From contig JAEOTA010000045.1 in the NCBI GenBank assembly GCA_016840085.1, positions 1 to 36,272 of the forward strand: 36,272 bases of DNA, in the 5' to 3' direction. Every line of letters begins with the position of its first letter. Within the stretch, counting starts at the first letter, position 1. Below, in pieces: positions 7,782 through 17,165 of the stretch. A model generated the notes under the pieces. It was not told the DNA's origin. It was given only the letters and a program-made list of their open reading frames with translations, and searched no databases. The DNA comes from Promethearchaeota archaeon (GTDB taxonomy: Archaea; Asgardarchaeota; Lokiarchaeia; Sigyniarchaeales; SOKP01). A program made the translations under genes and the position numbers.

Positions 7782-9350
7782 ATGAAAAGTAAGCTTAATT
7801 TGAATTTTTCAATAGTAGAAAAAGCTAGAAAAACAGCAAAAGCTATAGCGTTAGATACTCAAAACTTTATTGATCTAAATACAACTACTACAATTGAAAG
7901 AACGGTATGTAGATTATTTGGTATTAATGGAGTTGATGAATTTGATATTCCATTGCCGAATATTGTCGTAAATAATATAAAGAAAGGAAAAGGGCTTGAA
8001 AGGGGTGCAGCAATTTTTATTGGAAATGCTATATTACAAACAAATTTTACTCCACAAGAGATGGCAGAAAAAATAGCAAAAGAAGAATTAGATTTAACAA
8101 CATTACCATTAAATAACCTTTCAGAAATTAAAGCAACTATAAATGTTATTGCTCAAGAAACTCTGATAAAAATAGCTCAAAATAAAAAAAAAAGAGATGA
8201 ATTACTCAATAAATACGGTGATAAGGAAGGGCCATTAATCTATGTAATAGTAGCTACAGGAAATATTTATGAAGATATCATTCAAGCTCAAGCTGCAGCT
8301 AGACAAGGAGCAGATATAATTGCAGTTATTAGATCTACTGTTCAAAGTTTACTTGATTACGTTCCTTATGGAGCAACAATAGAGGGTTTTGGAGGAACTT
8401 ATGCTACTCAAGAGAATTTCCGACTTATGAGGAATGCTTTAGATGAAGTTGGGGAAGAATTAGGGAGATATATAAGATTAACTAATTATTGCTCTGGATT
8501 ATGTATGCCTGAGATTGCGATTATGGGCGCTTTTGAGAGGCTTGATGTAATGCTTAACGATGCGCTTTATGGGATACTTTTCCGTGATATTAATATGAAA
8601 AGAACAATCATTGATCAACATTTTTCAAGGATAATAAACGCTTATGCTGGTATAATAATCAATACAGGAGAAGACAATTATTTAACAACCGCAGACGCTT
8701 ATGAAGCGGCTCATACCGTTCTAGCTTCTCAGTTTATTAATGAACAATTTGCTTTACTTGCTGGTTTAAAAGAAGAACAAATGGGGTTAGGCCATGCGTT
8801 TGAAATGAATCCGGATTTGAACAATGGTTTCTTATATGAACTTGCGCAAGCTCAAATGGCACGAGAAATATTTCCAAAAGCTCCCCTTAAATATATGCCC
8901 CCCACAAAATTTAAGACAGGGAATATATTCAAGGGTCATATTCAAGATGTTCTATTCAATATAATAACTATTATGACTAATCAAAAAATCCATCTACTTG
9001 GCATGTTAACAGAGGCTATCCATACGCCTTTTATGTCAGATAGAGCCTTATCAATAGAAAATGCAAAATATATTTTCAATAATATGGAATCCATAAGTGA
9101 TGAAATAGAATTTAAAAACGGGGGTTTAATGGAAAAGAGAGCTAATGAAATATTAAGTAAAGCATATAATTTGTTAAAAGAAATTGAAAAAGAAGGATTG
9201 TTTAAGACGATTGAAAAAGGTATTTTTGCTAGTATTAAAAGGCCTATTGATGGAGGGAAGGGTTTGGATGGTGTAATTAAAAAGGAGAAAGACTATTATA
9301 ATCCATTTATGGAACTTATGATAAATGAATTAAAGAAAGGGGGTAATTAA
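7782..9350 (+). CDS. kamD: Lysine 5,6-aminomutase alpha subunit
   Basis: The large, PLP-binding TIM-barrel subunit of adenosylcobalamin-dependent beta-lysine/D-lysine 5,6-aminomutase, which moves the terminal amino group to C5 to give 3,5-diaminohexanoate. The protein is about 522 aa, normal for the family. The frame is open from a TTG at 7752 and has an ATG at 7761, but homologues begin with the sequence found at the ATG at 7782 (MKSKLNLNF), so I chose that. Family regions include TTTIERTVCRLFGI near residue 32 and the Gln/Ala-rich IIQAQAAARQGADIIAVIR around residue 170. It is followed by kamE after a single base, implying translational coupling of the two subunits. Confidence 0.93.
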   Translation: MKSKLNLNFSIVEKARKTAKAIALDTQNFIDLNTTTTIERTVCRLFGINGVDEFDIPLPNIVVNNIKKGKGLERGAAIFIGNAILQTNFTPQEMAEKIAKEELDLTTLPLNNLSEIKATINVIAQETLIKIAQNKKKRDELLNKYGDKEGPLIYVIVATGNIYEDIIQAQAAARQGADIIAVIRSTVQSLLDYVPYGATIEGFGGTYATQENFRLMRNALDEVGEELGRYIRLTNYCSGLCMPEIAIMGAFERLDVMLNDALYGILFRDINMKRTIIDQHFSRIINAYAGIIINTGEDNYLTTADAYEAAHTVLASQFINEQFALLAGLKEEQMGLGHAFEMNPDLNNGFLYELAQAQMAREIFPKAPLKYMPPTKFKTGNIFKGHIQDVLFNIITIMTNQKIHLLGMLTEAIHTPFMSDRALSIENAKYIFNNMESISDEIEFKNGGLMEKRANEILSKAYNLLKEIEKEGLFKTIEKGIFASIKRPIDGGKGLDGVIKKEKDYYNPFMELMINELKKGGN

Positions 9351-9351
9351 A

Positions 9352-10149
9352 ATGGGAGGAGGATTGTATTCTACAGAACAAAAAGATTTTGATAAAACTC
9401 TTGATCTAACAAGAATCAAAGCTTATGGAGATACAATGAATGATGGTAAAGTTCAAATTAGTTTTACACTTCCAGTAGAAGATAGCGAAAAATCAATGGT
9501 AGCAGCAAAAATTTTAGCTTTGAAAATGGGTTTAGAGGATCCTACTGTAGTATATCATGCTTCATTGGATAAAGATTTCACATTTTTCGTTGTATATGGA
9601 AGTTTGATTCATACAATCGATTTCAGTAAAATTCAAGTAGAATCTATAGACGTTGAGGTTATGTCTAAAGAAGAAATTAATGAATATATAAAAGATAAAG
9701 TAAATAGAAAAGTAATTGTGCTTGGTGCATCAACAGGTTCAGATGCCCATACGGTAGGAATTGATGCAATCATGAATATGAAAGGTTTTGCTGGACATTA
9801 TGGGCTTGAGGGATATGAAATGATTGAAACGTATAACCTTGGAAGCCAAGTAACAAATGAAGAATTTGTAAAAAGAGCTATTGAATTAAAAGCAGATGTG
9901 TTGCTTGTCTCTCAAACTGTTACTCAAAAAAATATCCATGTCAAAAACTTAACTAATTTAGTAGAACTTTTGGAAGCTGAAGGAATACGGGATCAAGTTA
10001 TTTTAATATGTGGTGGAGCAAGAATAAATAATGAATTAGCAAAAGAACTTGGATATGATGCGGGATTTGGACCTGGTGCATATGCTGAAATTGTAGCGAC
10101 TTATTTTATCAAAGAAGTTCAAATAAGAAAGAATATGAATAAAAAATAA
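9352..10149 (+). CDS. kamE: Lysine 5,6-aminomutase beta subunit (B12-binding)
   Basis: The 265-residue cobalamin-binding Rossmann subunit that pairs with KamD. The base-off/His-on motif is seen as D131-A-H133-T-V-G, with H133 the expected lower cobalt ligand. K144 in NMKGFAGHYGLE is the expected lysine that forms an internal aldimine with PLP in the resting enzyme. Both positions equal those of the Clostridium sticklandii enzyme (His133, Lys144). The later LLVSQTV and ILICGGARI segments fit the remaining B12 fold. It starts one base after the kamD stop and has a purine-rich leader (AAAGGGGG). It ends the cluster and converges on tldE with a 16-nt gap. Confidence 0.95.
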   Translation: MGGGLYSTEQKDFDKTLDLTRIKAYGDTMNDGKVQISFTLPVEDSEKSMVAAKILALKMGLEDPTVVYHASLDKDFTFFVVYGSLIHTIDFSKIQVESIDVEVMSKEEINEYIKDKVNRKVIVLGASTGSDAHTVGIDAIMNMKGFAGHYGLEGYEMIETYNLGSQVTNEEFVKRAIELKADVLLVSQTVTQKNIHVKNLTNLVELLEAEGIRDQVILICGGARINNELAKELGYDAGFGPGAYAEIVATYFIKEVQIRKNMNKK

Positions 10150-10165
10150 GTATTGAAAATTAAAT

Positions 10166-11539
10166 TTAACCCGATACTGTAAAACCATCAAATGCGATTG
10201 AAGGAACCTTTCCTTTATAAGTTAATTCAGTTTCATTACCTATGCCAATAATTTGATTAAAACCTTTATAAAAATTTCCTGCGATGGTTACTGGTTCTAA
10301 GGGAGTTGTAATTTCACCGTTTTCTATTTTATTACATGTTGGAGCCACAATAGAAAAATCTCCAGATACAAAATCAGAATGTCCTTCCCCCATCAAATAG
10401 CCTGTAACTAAAATCCCACTCTCAATTTCAGAAGCTAATTCCTCGATATTTTTATATCCAGGATTAACTGAAATAGTTGTAGGTGCTATCGAAGGCATTG
10501 ATTCATAAGATTGAGGTCCTTGTCTATTAGCATTACCTGTATTATCTGCTGAATATATTTGACTGTAATAATGGTTAAAAATAAAAGATTTTAACTTTCC
10601 TTTTTCAATAATTAATGTTTTTTTACGCGGAAATCCTTCATCATCAATTGCTACCATTTTAGGATCTTCTGGGATCTGAGCATCATCATTGATAGTTAGA
10701 AAAGGTACACCAACTTGAGTATTAAGTTTATTAACAAAAGTGCTTCTTCCCTCAATAACACTTTTACCATTCACACTGTTTATTAAACTTGCATGTATCA
10801 GTTGAGATGCTGTTAAATTGTTAAAAAGTACATTCATTTGAGCTGTTTTATTAAGTGGATTAGATTTTAAGAATTTTAATGCTTCCTCAGCTCCAGCTCT
10901 TCCAAATCCTTCAAATTTCGGGATTCCACGTCCTATTGCAATATTTATTCCCGTTTTACTCTTATTTCCTTCTTTAGCTACAAACATAGCATCCATCATT
11001 CCAAATGAAGTTTTACTGGATTTTGAAAGATCTTCCGTATTTCCTACAGCAAATGCTCCATAACCAATTGTGATTTCACCTCTTACGGATGATATTCTGG
11101 AATCGTAATTTTTAGCTTCGTTGAAAATCAAATTAGCACCATTTACAATTTTTTCACTCTCAATTTCCAGAACAGATTCGTCTATAGCCCCTTCTTTACC
11201 TTTCTCTGAAGATTGGACAAAATTTTTCCATCGATCATCGTCCTTAGTTAATGTTTTGGAAATTTTTAATGCAGATTCAATAGCAAAATTTACAGCAGCA
11301 TCAGTAATTCCCGATGCAGATGCAAATCCTACTTTTTTACCTATTACACAACGACAACCTACGCCAATATTTCCTCCCTTAGTTGCATCAATCATTCCAC
11401 TTTTTATTTTAATATTTAGCGATTGGAAATTGGTGATATAAAGTTCAAGTGCGTTAATTCCTAAAGATAAACCAAATTTTAAACCTCGATCGATACGAGA
11501 AAGAAGATCTGATTCCCAATCATCAAAATCTATGATCAT
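10166..11539 (-). CDS. tldE: TldE/PmbA-family metallopeptidase partner
   Basis: A 457-residue protein of the PmbA/TldE family. It lacks the HExxxH metal motif, as expected for the non-catalytic partner of TldD. The TldD/TldE heterodimer degrades unfolded or modified peptides in the cytosol; in bacteria it processes microcin B17 and the CcdA antitoxin. N-terminal features include ALELYITNFQSLNIKIKSG near residue 30 and a GVGCRCVIGKKVGFAS turn. Its ATG lies two bases after the tldD stop, with a GGGGGTGA signal inside the end of tldD, so the two are co-translated. It supplies general peptide turnover consistent with a peptide- and amino-acid-based lifestyle. Confidence 0.9.
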   Translation of the reverse strand: MIIDFDDWESDLLSRIDRGLKFGLSLGINALELYITNFQSLNIKIKSGMIDATKGGNIGVGCRCVIGKKVGFASASGITDAAVNFAIESALKISKTLTKDDDRWKNFVQSSEKGKEGAIDESVLEIESEKIVNGANLIFNEAKNYDSRISSVRGEITIGYGAFAVGNTEDLSKSSKTSFGMMDAMFVAKEGNKSKTGINIAIGRGIPKFEGFGRAGAEEALKFLKSNPLNKTAQMNVLFNNLTASQLIHASLINSVNGKSVIEGRSTFVNKLNTQVGVPFLTINDDAQIPEDPKMVAIDDEGFPRKKTLIIEKGKLKSFIFNHYYSQIYSADNTGNANRQGPQSYESMPSIAPTTISVNPGYKNIEELASEIESGILVTGYLMGEGHSDFVSGDFSIVAPTCNKIENGEITTPLEPVTIAGNFYKGFNQIIGIGNETELTYKGKVPSIAFDGFTVSG

Positions 11540-11541
11540 CT

Positions 11542-12966
11542 TTAGTCTTCACCCCCAAATCGAACATTATTGATTAACAGTTTTGGACCACCAAGCCCTA
11601 CAGGAAGGGGTGATTGTCCATCTTTTCCACATCCACCAAAATAAGTAGAAAAAATAACTAAATCTTTCGTAGCACCCTCTACATTTTTAAGTAATTGAAG
11701 AATATTTCCAGTTAATGAAACATCTTTTAAAGGATATTGTTTCTCTCCATTTTCAACCCAATACCCTCTAACTGCCTTAAAAAAAAATGATCCATCCATG
11801 CCTACTTGTCCACCTAAAGTTTGAATAGCATAAATCCCTTTTCCTAATTGTTTTAAAGCTTCCTCTTCAGTAAGATCTCCTGGCATAAAATAGGTGTTTT
11901 TCATTCTTGGGATAGGGGCAAATGTAAAATTAACAGCTCTAGCATTACCTGTGGGTTTTACATTAAGCAATTTTGCTGTAGATCGTGAATGAAGAAATTC
12001 TTTTAAAACTCCATTTTCTATAAGAACATTATGTTCTGTTTTTATGCCCTCATCATCATAAGGTAGCCAAAATCCAGAAATATTTTCATCTCGTTTTGGT
12101 GTTCCCTCATCAATTATGGTTACATATTCAGAGCCTAGGGTTTCTCCTAATTTATCATGAATTGGAGTTCCTTTAGAAACCACAAAATCACCTTCAGTTA
12201 GATGACCAAAACTTTCATGAGCCAGAACTCCAACTAAGAAATTTTCGCAAAGTGCTCGAAAAATGCCCGCTGGTGCAGCTTTAGCAGTTATTTTTTCTTT
12301 TGCCCATTCAGCGGCATTTTTTCCCAAATCTTCAGGGGTAAAATTTTTCATTTTTAAGTGTTCTAAGCCTATTGAGCCTGATCGTTGATCTGAAGCATTT
12401 ACAAGGTCTCCTTGGGATGTCTTGCTAGTGACTTCACATCTTACGTCTAATAAGTAAGGATGCCAATGAATCTCAGTCCCTTCGGAATTAGAAAATAATT
12501 TCTCTCCAGATAATTCACCATAAAGAGCTTTTAAAGATGCGATATCTTTACCATACTCTTTCATAGAGTCTTCCATTCGACTTAATATTTCCAATTTTTC
12601 GTCATTTTCCACTAACCAAGCTGGTTCTCTGATATTTGGTTTAAAATATTCATTTTTTATCGGTTCTAAGGGTTCTATTTCAGATTTAATACTAACCGCT
12701 GAAGCACTAGCTTTAGCTATACCTAAAGCGCTTATAGCTGACTGTTCAAGTATGGTTTTAGATAAATCCGCTGAAAAAGCATAACCCGTAGCCCCTTTAT
12801 AATATACATTAAATCCGACACCAGCTCGTTTCATTGCTTTGCACTCTTGAATTCTCTCATTGTCTTTTATTATCGTTCTAAGTAATAACTCATCATAGCG
12901 TGCTTCTACAAAATCTGCCCCTTTAGCTTCGACTTTAGAAATTATTGTTTGTAATTCATCAAACAT
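11542..12966 (-). CDS. tldD: TldD-family zinc metallopeptidase
   Basis: The catalytic subunit of the TldD/TldE protease, 474 aa. The metal motif is H250-ESFG-H255, and the C-terminal Cys ligand lies in the conserved GGCGKDGQ segment near residue 446. The length is normal for the family. It starts at the ATG at 12966 with an ideal GGTGAT signal five to six bases upstream. It is first in the two-gene minus-strand unit and divergent from the ornithine aminotransferase gene, with a 204-nt intergenic region between the two start codons. No truncation or missing key residue is visible. Confidence 0.93.
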   Translation of the reverse strand: MFDELQTIISKVEAKGADFVEARYDELLLRTIIKDNERIQECKAMKRAGVGFNVYYKGATGYAFSADLSKTILEQSAISALGIAKASASAVSIKSEIEPLEPIKNEYFKPNIREPAWLVENDEKLEILSRMEDSMKEYGKDIASLKALYGELSGEKLFSNSEGTEIHWHPYLLDVRCEVTSKTSQGDLVNASDQRSGSIGLEHLKMKNFTPEDLGKNAAEWAKEKITAKAAPAGIFRALCENFLVGVLAHESFGHLTEGDFVVSKGTPIHDKLGETLGSEYVTIIDEGTPKRDENISGFWLPYDDEGIKTEHNVLIENGVLKEFLHSRSTAKLLNVKPTGNARAVNFTFAPIPRMKNTYFMPGDLTEEEALKQLGKGIYAIQTLGGQVGMDGSFFFKAVRGYWVENGEKQYPLKDVSLTGNILQLLKNVEGATKDLVIFSTYFGGCGKDGQSPLPVGLGGPKLLINNVRFGGED

Positions 12967-13046
12967 TTAATCACCTTTTTCGAGGATATTGTATAATTAA
13001 ATTTTAATATAATTCTATATATTCACCTTACTGTTAAAAAAGTAAC

Positions 13047-13064
13047 CAAAATAGGGATATTTTG
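13047..13064. promoter_or_regulatory. Dyad in the tldD/rocD divergent promoter region
   Basis: CAAAATA and TATTTTG form 7-bp arms around a GGGA spacer, midway between two divergent genes. An operator is possible. The AT-richness of the region makes chance occurrence a serious alternative. Confidence 0.2.
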
Positions 13065-13170
13065 ATAAATCCCGCATTATTCCCTAATCTATAAAAAATC
13101 TAAAATTTTAATGGATATTTTCATATAATTAAATAGTAACTTAATTATCAAATTAGAAAAGTTGTATACA

Positions 13171-14433
13171 ATGCCAACCACAAAAGAATTTATAGATATG
13201 GATCTTGAATATTGTGCTCATAATTATCATCCTATTCCTGTTGTTATATCAAGAGCAGAAGGCGTTTGGGTGTATGATCCTGAAGGAAGGAAATATTTAG
13301 ATTGCTTATCAGCTTATTCTTCTCAAAATACAGGACACTGTCATCCAGAAATTATTGCTGCTCTAAAGGAACAAGCCGATATAGTTACTTTAACTTCTCG
13401 AGCGTTTCATAATGATAAGATGGGACCCTTTTTAAAAATGTTAGCTGAGGTTGTAGGACCACATATTAAGGATCCTCATAATTCGGGAATAATGTCAATA
13501 CCTATGAATACAGGAACAGAAGCAGTTTCAACTGGTATTAAAATGGCAAGAGCATGGGGTTATATTAAGAAAAAAATCCCAAAAAATGAAGCTATAATAA
13601 TTGTGTGTAGAAATAACTTTCACGGACGAACGATTACTATTGCAGGATTTAGTTCTGATATTTCAGCAGTTCGGTATTATGGAAATTTTGGACCATACAC
13701 ACCTGGGTTTATTATTATACCTTATGGAGATGCTGAAGAATTAGAAAATACAATTTTAGAAATAGGCCCTGAAAAAGTAGCTGCCTTTTTAGTAGAACCA
13801 ATTCAAGGAGAAGCTGGTGTTAATGTTCCTCCAGAAGGATATTTGAGGGATATAAGAGAAATTTGCACAAGACATAATGTTTTAATGATATTAGATGAAA
13901 TTCAAACTGGTTTATGCAGAACTGGAGAACTTTTTGCCTGCGACCATGAAAATGTGAAACCAGATATGTTATTATTGGGTAAAGCATTAGGCGGAGGGAT
14001 TTATCCTGTGTCCGCATGCGTTACCACAAAAAAAGTTATTGGACCAGATGTAATTAAACCAGGAACACATGGAAGCACGTTTGGCGGAAATCCTTTAGGT
14101 GCTGCTATTGCTATGAAATCAATTGATATCCATTTGCGTGAGAATCTTGCTGAGCGCGCTAAAGAAATGGGTGCTTATTTTATTAAAAGACTTAAAGAAA
14201 TTGGAGAAAAAAGAACCAAAATTCCAATAAAAGATATTAGAGGTAAAGGATTACTTATTGCTGTTGAATTTGCTGAGGATGCAAGGCAAATTGTCGAAGA
14301 ACTCAAAGATAACGGAATCTTAGCTAAAGATACTCATTCAACAACTATACGTTTTGCGCCCCCTTTAGTAATTACTAGAGAAGAAATTGATTGGGCTATG
14401 GAAATAATTGAAAAAGTATTTGTAAAGCAATGA
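13171..14433 (+). CDS. rocD: Ornithine aminotransferase
   Basis: A class III PLP aminotransferase converting L-ornithine and 2-oxoglutarate to glutamate-5-semialdehyde and glutamate. The OAT-specific tyrosines are present in NYHPIPVVISR near residue 19 and in LSAYSSQNTGHCHP near residue 49, equivalent to human OAT Tyr55 and Tyr85. Also present are the VEPIQGEAGV segment, the LDEIQTGLCRTG Asp and the Schiff-base lysine in LGKALGGG (about residue 271). These features separate it from acetylornithine and GABA aminotransferases. The frame is open from a TTG at 13162, but the ATG at 13171 is the more natural start. Together with the nearby carbamate kinase and carbamoyltransferase it suggests ornithine/citrulline catabolism. 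Confidence 0.92.
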   Translation: MPTTKEFIDMDLEYCAHNYHPIPVVISRAEGVWVYDPEGRKYLDCLSAYSSQNTGHCHPEIIAALKEQADIVTLTSRAFHNDKMGPFLKMLAEVVGPHIKDPHNSGIMSIPMNTGTEAVSTGIKMARAWGYIKKKIPKNEAIIIVCRNNFHGRTITIAGFSSDISAVRYYGNFGPYTPGFIIIPYGDAEELENTILEIGPEKVAAFLVEPIQGEAGVNVPPEGYLRDIREICTRHNVLMILDEIQTGLCRTGELFACDHENVKPDMLLLGKALGGGIYPVSACVTTKKVIGPDVIKPGTHGSTFGGNPLGAAIAMKSIDIHLRENLAERAKEMGAYFIKRLKEIGEKRTKIPIKDIRGKGLLIAVEFAEDARQIVEELKDNGILAKDTHSTTIRFAPPLVITREEIDWAMEIIEKVFVKQ

Positions 14434-14545
14434 AAATTAGCCTTTCACACTAATTTTATAGAGTATTTTTGATTTATTTTTTACATAAATGAGCAAAAGT
14501 TTTTATAACAATAAATGCTTTAAGATTCAAAACAAGGTGAGGTCG

Positions 14546-14923
14546 ATGTCCGACTCAAATACAAGAGAATTGATTCGTAAACCTATTTATAAGAAAGGAT
14601 ATGTGTGGATTTTTGTCCTGTGTATAATTTCAATAATAGTGGCTCTCTCAATAACGACTGCAATCCCTTTTATTCCTGATAAAGACTATGGGGAACCAGG
14701 TTACGAAGATTATATTAAATTAATGCAGAGACTTCCAGCATTGTCAACACTTTTTCAGAATATAGGTATAGCATTATTTTCAGCGGCTACTTTTCTAGGA
14801 GCAATATTAGATGAATCAATTTCAAGAGAAGTTAAAAGAGGAATGATAATTGCTTCAGGTATAGGAATGGTAGCTTTAGTACTTAGTAGAGTGGTTGTTT
14901 TATTAGGTTATGGCTATCCCTAA
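14546..14923 (+). CDS. Small membrane protein with three predicted helices
   Basis: A 125-residue hydrophobic protein. Three membrane segments are visible, near residues 20-43 (VWIFVLCIISIIVALSITT), 66-88 and 98-120. A short extracytoplasmic-type loop rich in Asp, Gly and Tyr separates the first two. The frame is open from an ATG at 14489, but the ATG at 14546 has a GGTG signal six bases upstream, so I prefer the shorter form. I do not recognise the family. It stands between rocD and the LLM oxidoreductase gene on the same strand, and no functional link is evident. Confidence 0.65.
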   Translation: MSDSNTRELIRKPIYKKGYVWIFVLCIISIIVALSITTAIPFIPDKDYGEPGYEDYIKLMQRLPALSTLFQNIGIALFSAATFLGAILDESISREVKRGMIIASGIGMVALVLSRVVVLLGYGYP

Positions 14924-14931
14924 CTAGATTC

Positions 14932-15008
14932 CAGCTAATTTAGCACTAGCAAGACATTTATCGATAACTGCTTCAACACTATACAATCTTTCCTTCTCTT
15001 TTATAGCA
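14932..15008 (-). pseudogene. Fragment of a carbamate kinase gene
   Basis: Read on the minus strand, this stretch encodes LYSVEAVIDKCLASAKLAG, closely matching LYGVEAVIDKDLASAKLAE of the intact carbamate kinase (parent bases about 16328-16403). Similarity is clear at both DNA and protein level over roughly 25 codons and stops on both sides. The conserved Asp after DK is replaced by Cys. It lies in the same orientation as the intact gene, about 1.3 kb away, between two plus-strand genes. It is a relic of a duplication, not a functional gene. Confidence 0.75.
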
Positions 15009-15073
15009 TTTGAATAAAAGTTCTTTTAAAAAAATATTAAGATTTAATAATAAATTTTTTTTTTTCTTATATT

Positions 15074-16015
15074 ATGAAATTTGGATATTTTGTAAGAAGT
15101 ACGGTTTTTACTTATCCTGAAATAAGAGACTTATCAATTAAAGTAGATAAATTAGGTTTTGATTCGATTCATGTAAATGATCATTTCTTAGGCATGGATG
15201 CAAGGCAAGATAGAAGAGAACCGATGCTCGATGCGATGATGCTATTGACAGCATTGGCGGTGGAAACAAATAACGTAAAGCTTGGTCAAATAGTGTTATG
15301 TAATTCCTTTCGAAATCCAGCACATCTAGCTAAAATGATTTCAACATTGGATAATATTTCTAACGGAAGGGCTCTACTATGGATTGGTGCGGGATGGTTT
15401 CAGGAGGAATATAAAGCATATGGCTATCCTTTTCCTTCACCTAAGAGAAGAGTTGACGAATTAGAGGAATCTCTTACTATATATAAAAAAGTCTTTGCTG
15501 AAGAAGAGACAGACTTTAATGGCAGCTTTTGGACATTAAAACGCCACCGAAATTTTCCTAAACCAATTCAAAAACCGTATCCACAGATTGTAGTAGGAAC
15601 TACAGGAAAGAGAATGATTGATATTGCCTGTAGAGAAGCTGATGGAGTAAATTTAGATTTATGGTATGCCCCCAATATTGAGGATCTCCCACCAAGAATT
15701 TCTTATATTAATGAGAGACTAGAGCTACATAACCGTGATCCTTCTGAATTTGAAATTTCCCTTTTTACTGCCATTACTATTGTAAAAAGCCAAGAAAAAC
15801 TTAATGATCTAGTTGATAGGATAATAAAAAGAGTTCCTGGAGGTAAAAAACCAACCAAAGAACATATTTTAAAAAATCAATATATTGGCTTTCCAGAAGA
15901 TATAAAAGAGAAAATAGCAAGGTTAGAGAATATGGGTATCAAAAAAATAGTTACTTGGATCAGAAGATCTGATCTTGAGGATCCTATAGAGATTTTTAGT
16001 AAAAAAGTTATGTGA
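15074..16015 (+). CDS. LLM-class flavin/F420-dependent oxidoreductase
   Basis: A 313-residue luciferase-like TIM-barrel protein. Family features are the N-terminal MKFGYFV strand, the HVNDHFLGMD segment, the VKLGQIVLCNSFRNPAHLAKM stretch near residue 80, the GRALLWIGAGWFQEEYKAYG cofactor region near residue 110 and the TTGKRMIDIACREADGVNLD region near residue 175. Such enzymes use FMN or coenzyme F420, and most archaeal members are F420-dependent. The substrate cannot be told from sequence. The gene has no clear ribosome-binding site and may be leaderless. It ends next to a T12 run and converges on carbamate kinase. Confidence 0.85.
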   Translation: MKFGYFVRSTVFTYPEIRDLSIKVDKLGFDSIHVNDHFLGMDARQDRREPMLDAMMLLTALAVETNNVKLGQIVLCNSFRNPAHLAKMISTLDNISNGRALLWIGAGWFQEEYKAYGYPFPSPKRRVDELEESLTIYKKVFAEEETDFNGSFWTLKRHRNFPKPIQKPYPQIVVGTTGKRMIDIACREADGVNLDLWYAPNIEDLPPRISYINERLELHNRDPSEFEISLFTAITIVKSQEKLNDLVDRIIKRVPGGKKPTKEHILKNQYIGFPEDIKEKIARLENMGIKKIVTWIRRSDLEDPIEIFSKKVM

Positions 16016-16027
16016 TTTTTTTTTTTT
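16016..16027 (+). terminator. Oligo-T terminator after the LLM gene
   Basis: Twelve consecutive T residues begin at the base after the stop codon, between two convergent genes. This is a typical archaeal T-tract terminator for the plus-strand transcript. Confidence 0.5.
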
Positions 16028-16046
16028 AAATTAAACTAAATTTAAT

Positions 16047-16961
16047 TCAATTCTCCCTATATATATGAGTACCAGCTTTTCCAATTAATGCATCTTTAAT
16101 CTTTTCAATTGAAGTTATATATGCTTGTTCTCCACCAGTTTCCAAAAAATTGACTACTGCTTGAATTTTAGGTCCCATACTTCCAGCTGGAAACTGACCT
16201 TCTCTTAAATATTTTTTTGCTTTGGGTACTGAAAGTTTGCTAAAATCTTTTTGGTTAGAGGTTTTATAATTTATAGCAACTTTCTCAACATCTGTTGCGA
16301 TGAGAAGAATGTCTGCCTCTATTTGCTCAGCTAATTTAGCGCTAGCTAGGTCTTTATCGATTACGGCTTCAACTCCGTACAATTTTTTCTTTTCTTTTAT
16401 AACTGGGATACCACCTCCTCCACAAGCTATAACAATCCAGCCTCCTAACTCCATTAATCTTTTAATTTCACGCCATTGATAGATCTTTATAGGTTTAGGA
16501 GATGGAACAACACGACGATATCCTTTTGCTGTTTTTACATATCCGGGTTTCGGAACAGAATAAGCTGGACCGATAGGTTTAGTTGGATTATAAAAAGCTG
16601 GATCTTCTGGATTAACTTTAACATATGTCAGTACTGTAAGAAAAAGTTTTTTTTCATCAAGCCCTATTCTCATCAATTCTTCATCTAAAGTTGATTCAAT
16701 CATAAAGCCAATTTGACCTTGTGTTTCTGCCACTAAAATTTGTAAAGGTCTTTTTGTTACAGCCATTGTTGCTTCTTGTTGTAGTAAAAGATTTCCAACC
16801 TGAGGACCATTACCATGAGTTATAATTATATTATATTCTCTGGCTAACTCTGCAATTTGGCTAATTGGAACCTGTAAATTCCGAAATTGTTCTTCTGTTG
16901 TGCCTTCTTCGCCAAATCTAATTAAGGCATTTCCGCCGAGTGCTATTATTAATGTCTTCAA
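16047..16961 (-). CDS. arcC: Carbamate kinase
   Basis: A 304-residue amino-acid-kinase fold enzyme that makes ATP from carbamoyl phosphate and ADP. Visible motifs are ALGGNAL (residues 7-13), HGNGPQVGNLLLQQE near residue 49, ACGGGGIPV near residue 179, DKDLASAKLAEQIEADIL and AGSMGPKIQAVV near residue 258. The length is normal. The start is a TTG at 16961, preceded by a GAGGT signal. It most likely works with the carbamoyltransferase at 21385-22317, phosphorolysing citrulline or a related ureido compound for energy. A decayed partial copy lies at 14932-15008. Confidence 0.93.
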   Translation of the reverse strand: MKTLIIALGGNALIRFGEEGTTEEQFRNLQVPISQIAELAREYNIIITHGNGPQVGNLLLQQEATMAVTKRPLQILVAETQGQIGFMIESTLDEELMRIGLDEKKLFLTVLTYVKVNPEDPAFYNPTKPIGPAYSVPKPGYVKTAKGYRRVVPSPKPIKIYQWREIKRLMELGGWIVIACGGGGIPVIKEKKKLYGVEAVIDKDLASAKLAEQIEADILLIATDVEKVAINYKTSNQKDFSKLSVPKAKKYLREGQFPAGSMGPKIQAVVNFLETGGEQAYITSIEKIKDALIGKAGTHIYREN

Positions 16962-17165
16962 TTAATAAACCTCTAGGTAAAATTACACAAAAGTAAATGA
17001 AAAATAAATAATATTAAGCTTATTATTTAAAACTTTTCTCGTTAAAACAGTTCTTTTCTCAAACCTTAATATTCTCAATTCTCATTATAATGTTGAATGA
17101 TTTCAAATTATACCTAGTTTCTTCTAAAATACATAACTTAAATCTTTATCTCTTAATCAATGTAT

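Noticed and set aside
11121..11441. Plus-strand frame within tldE
   Set aside because: Antisense shadow of a conserved gene.
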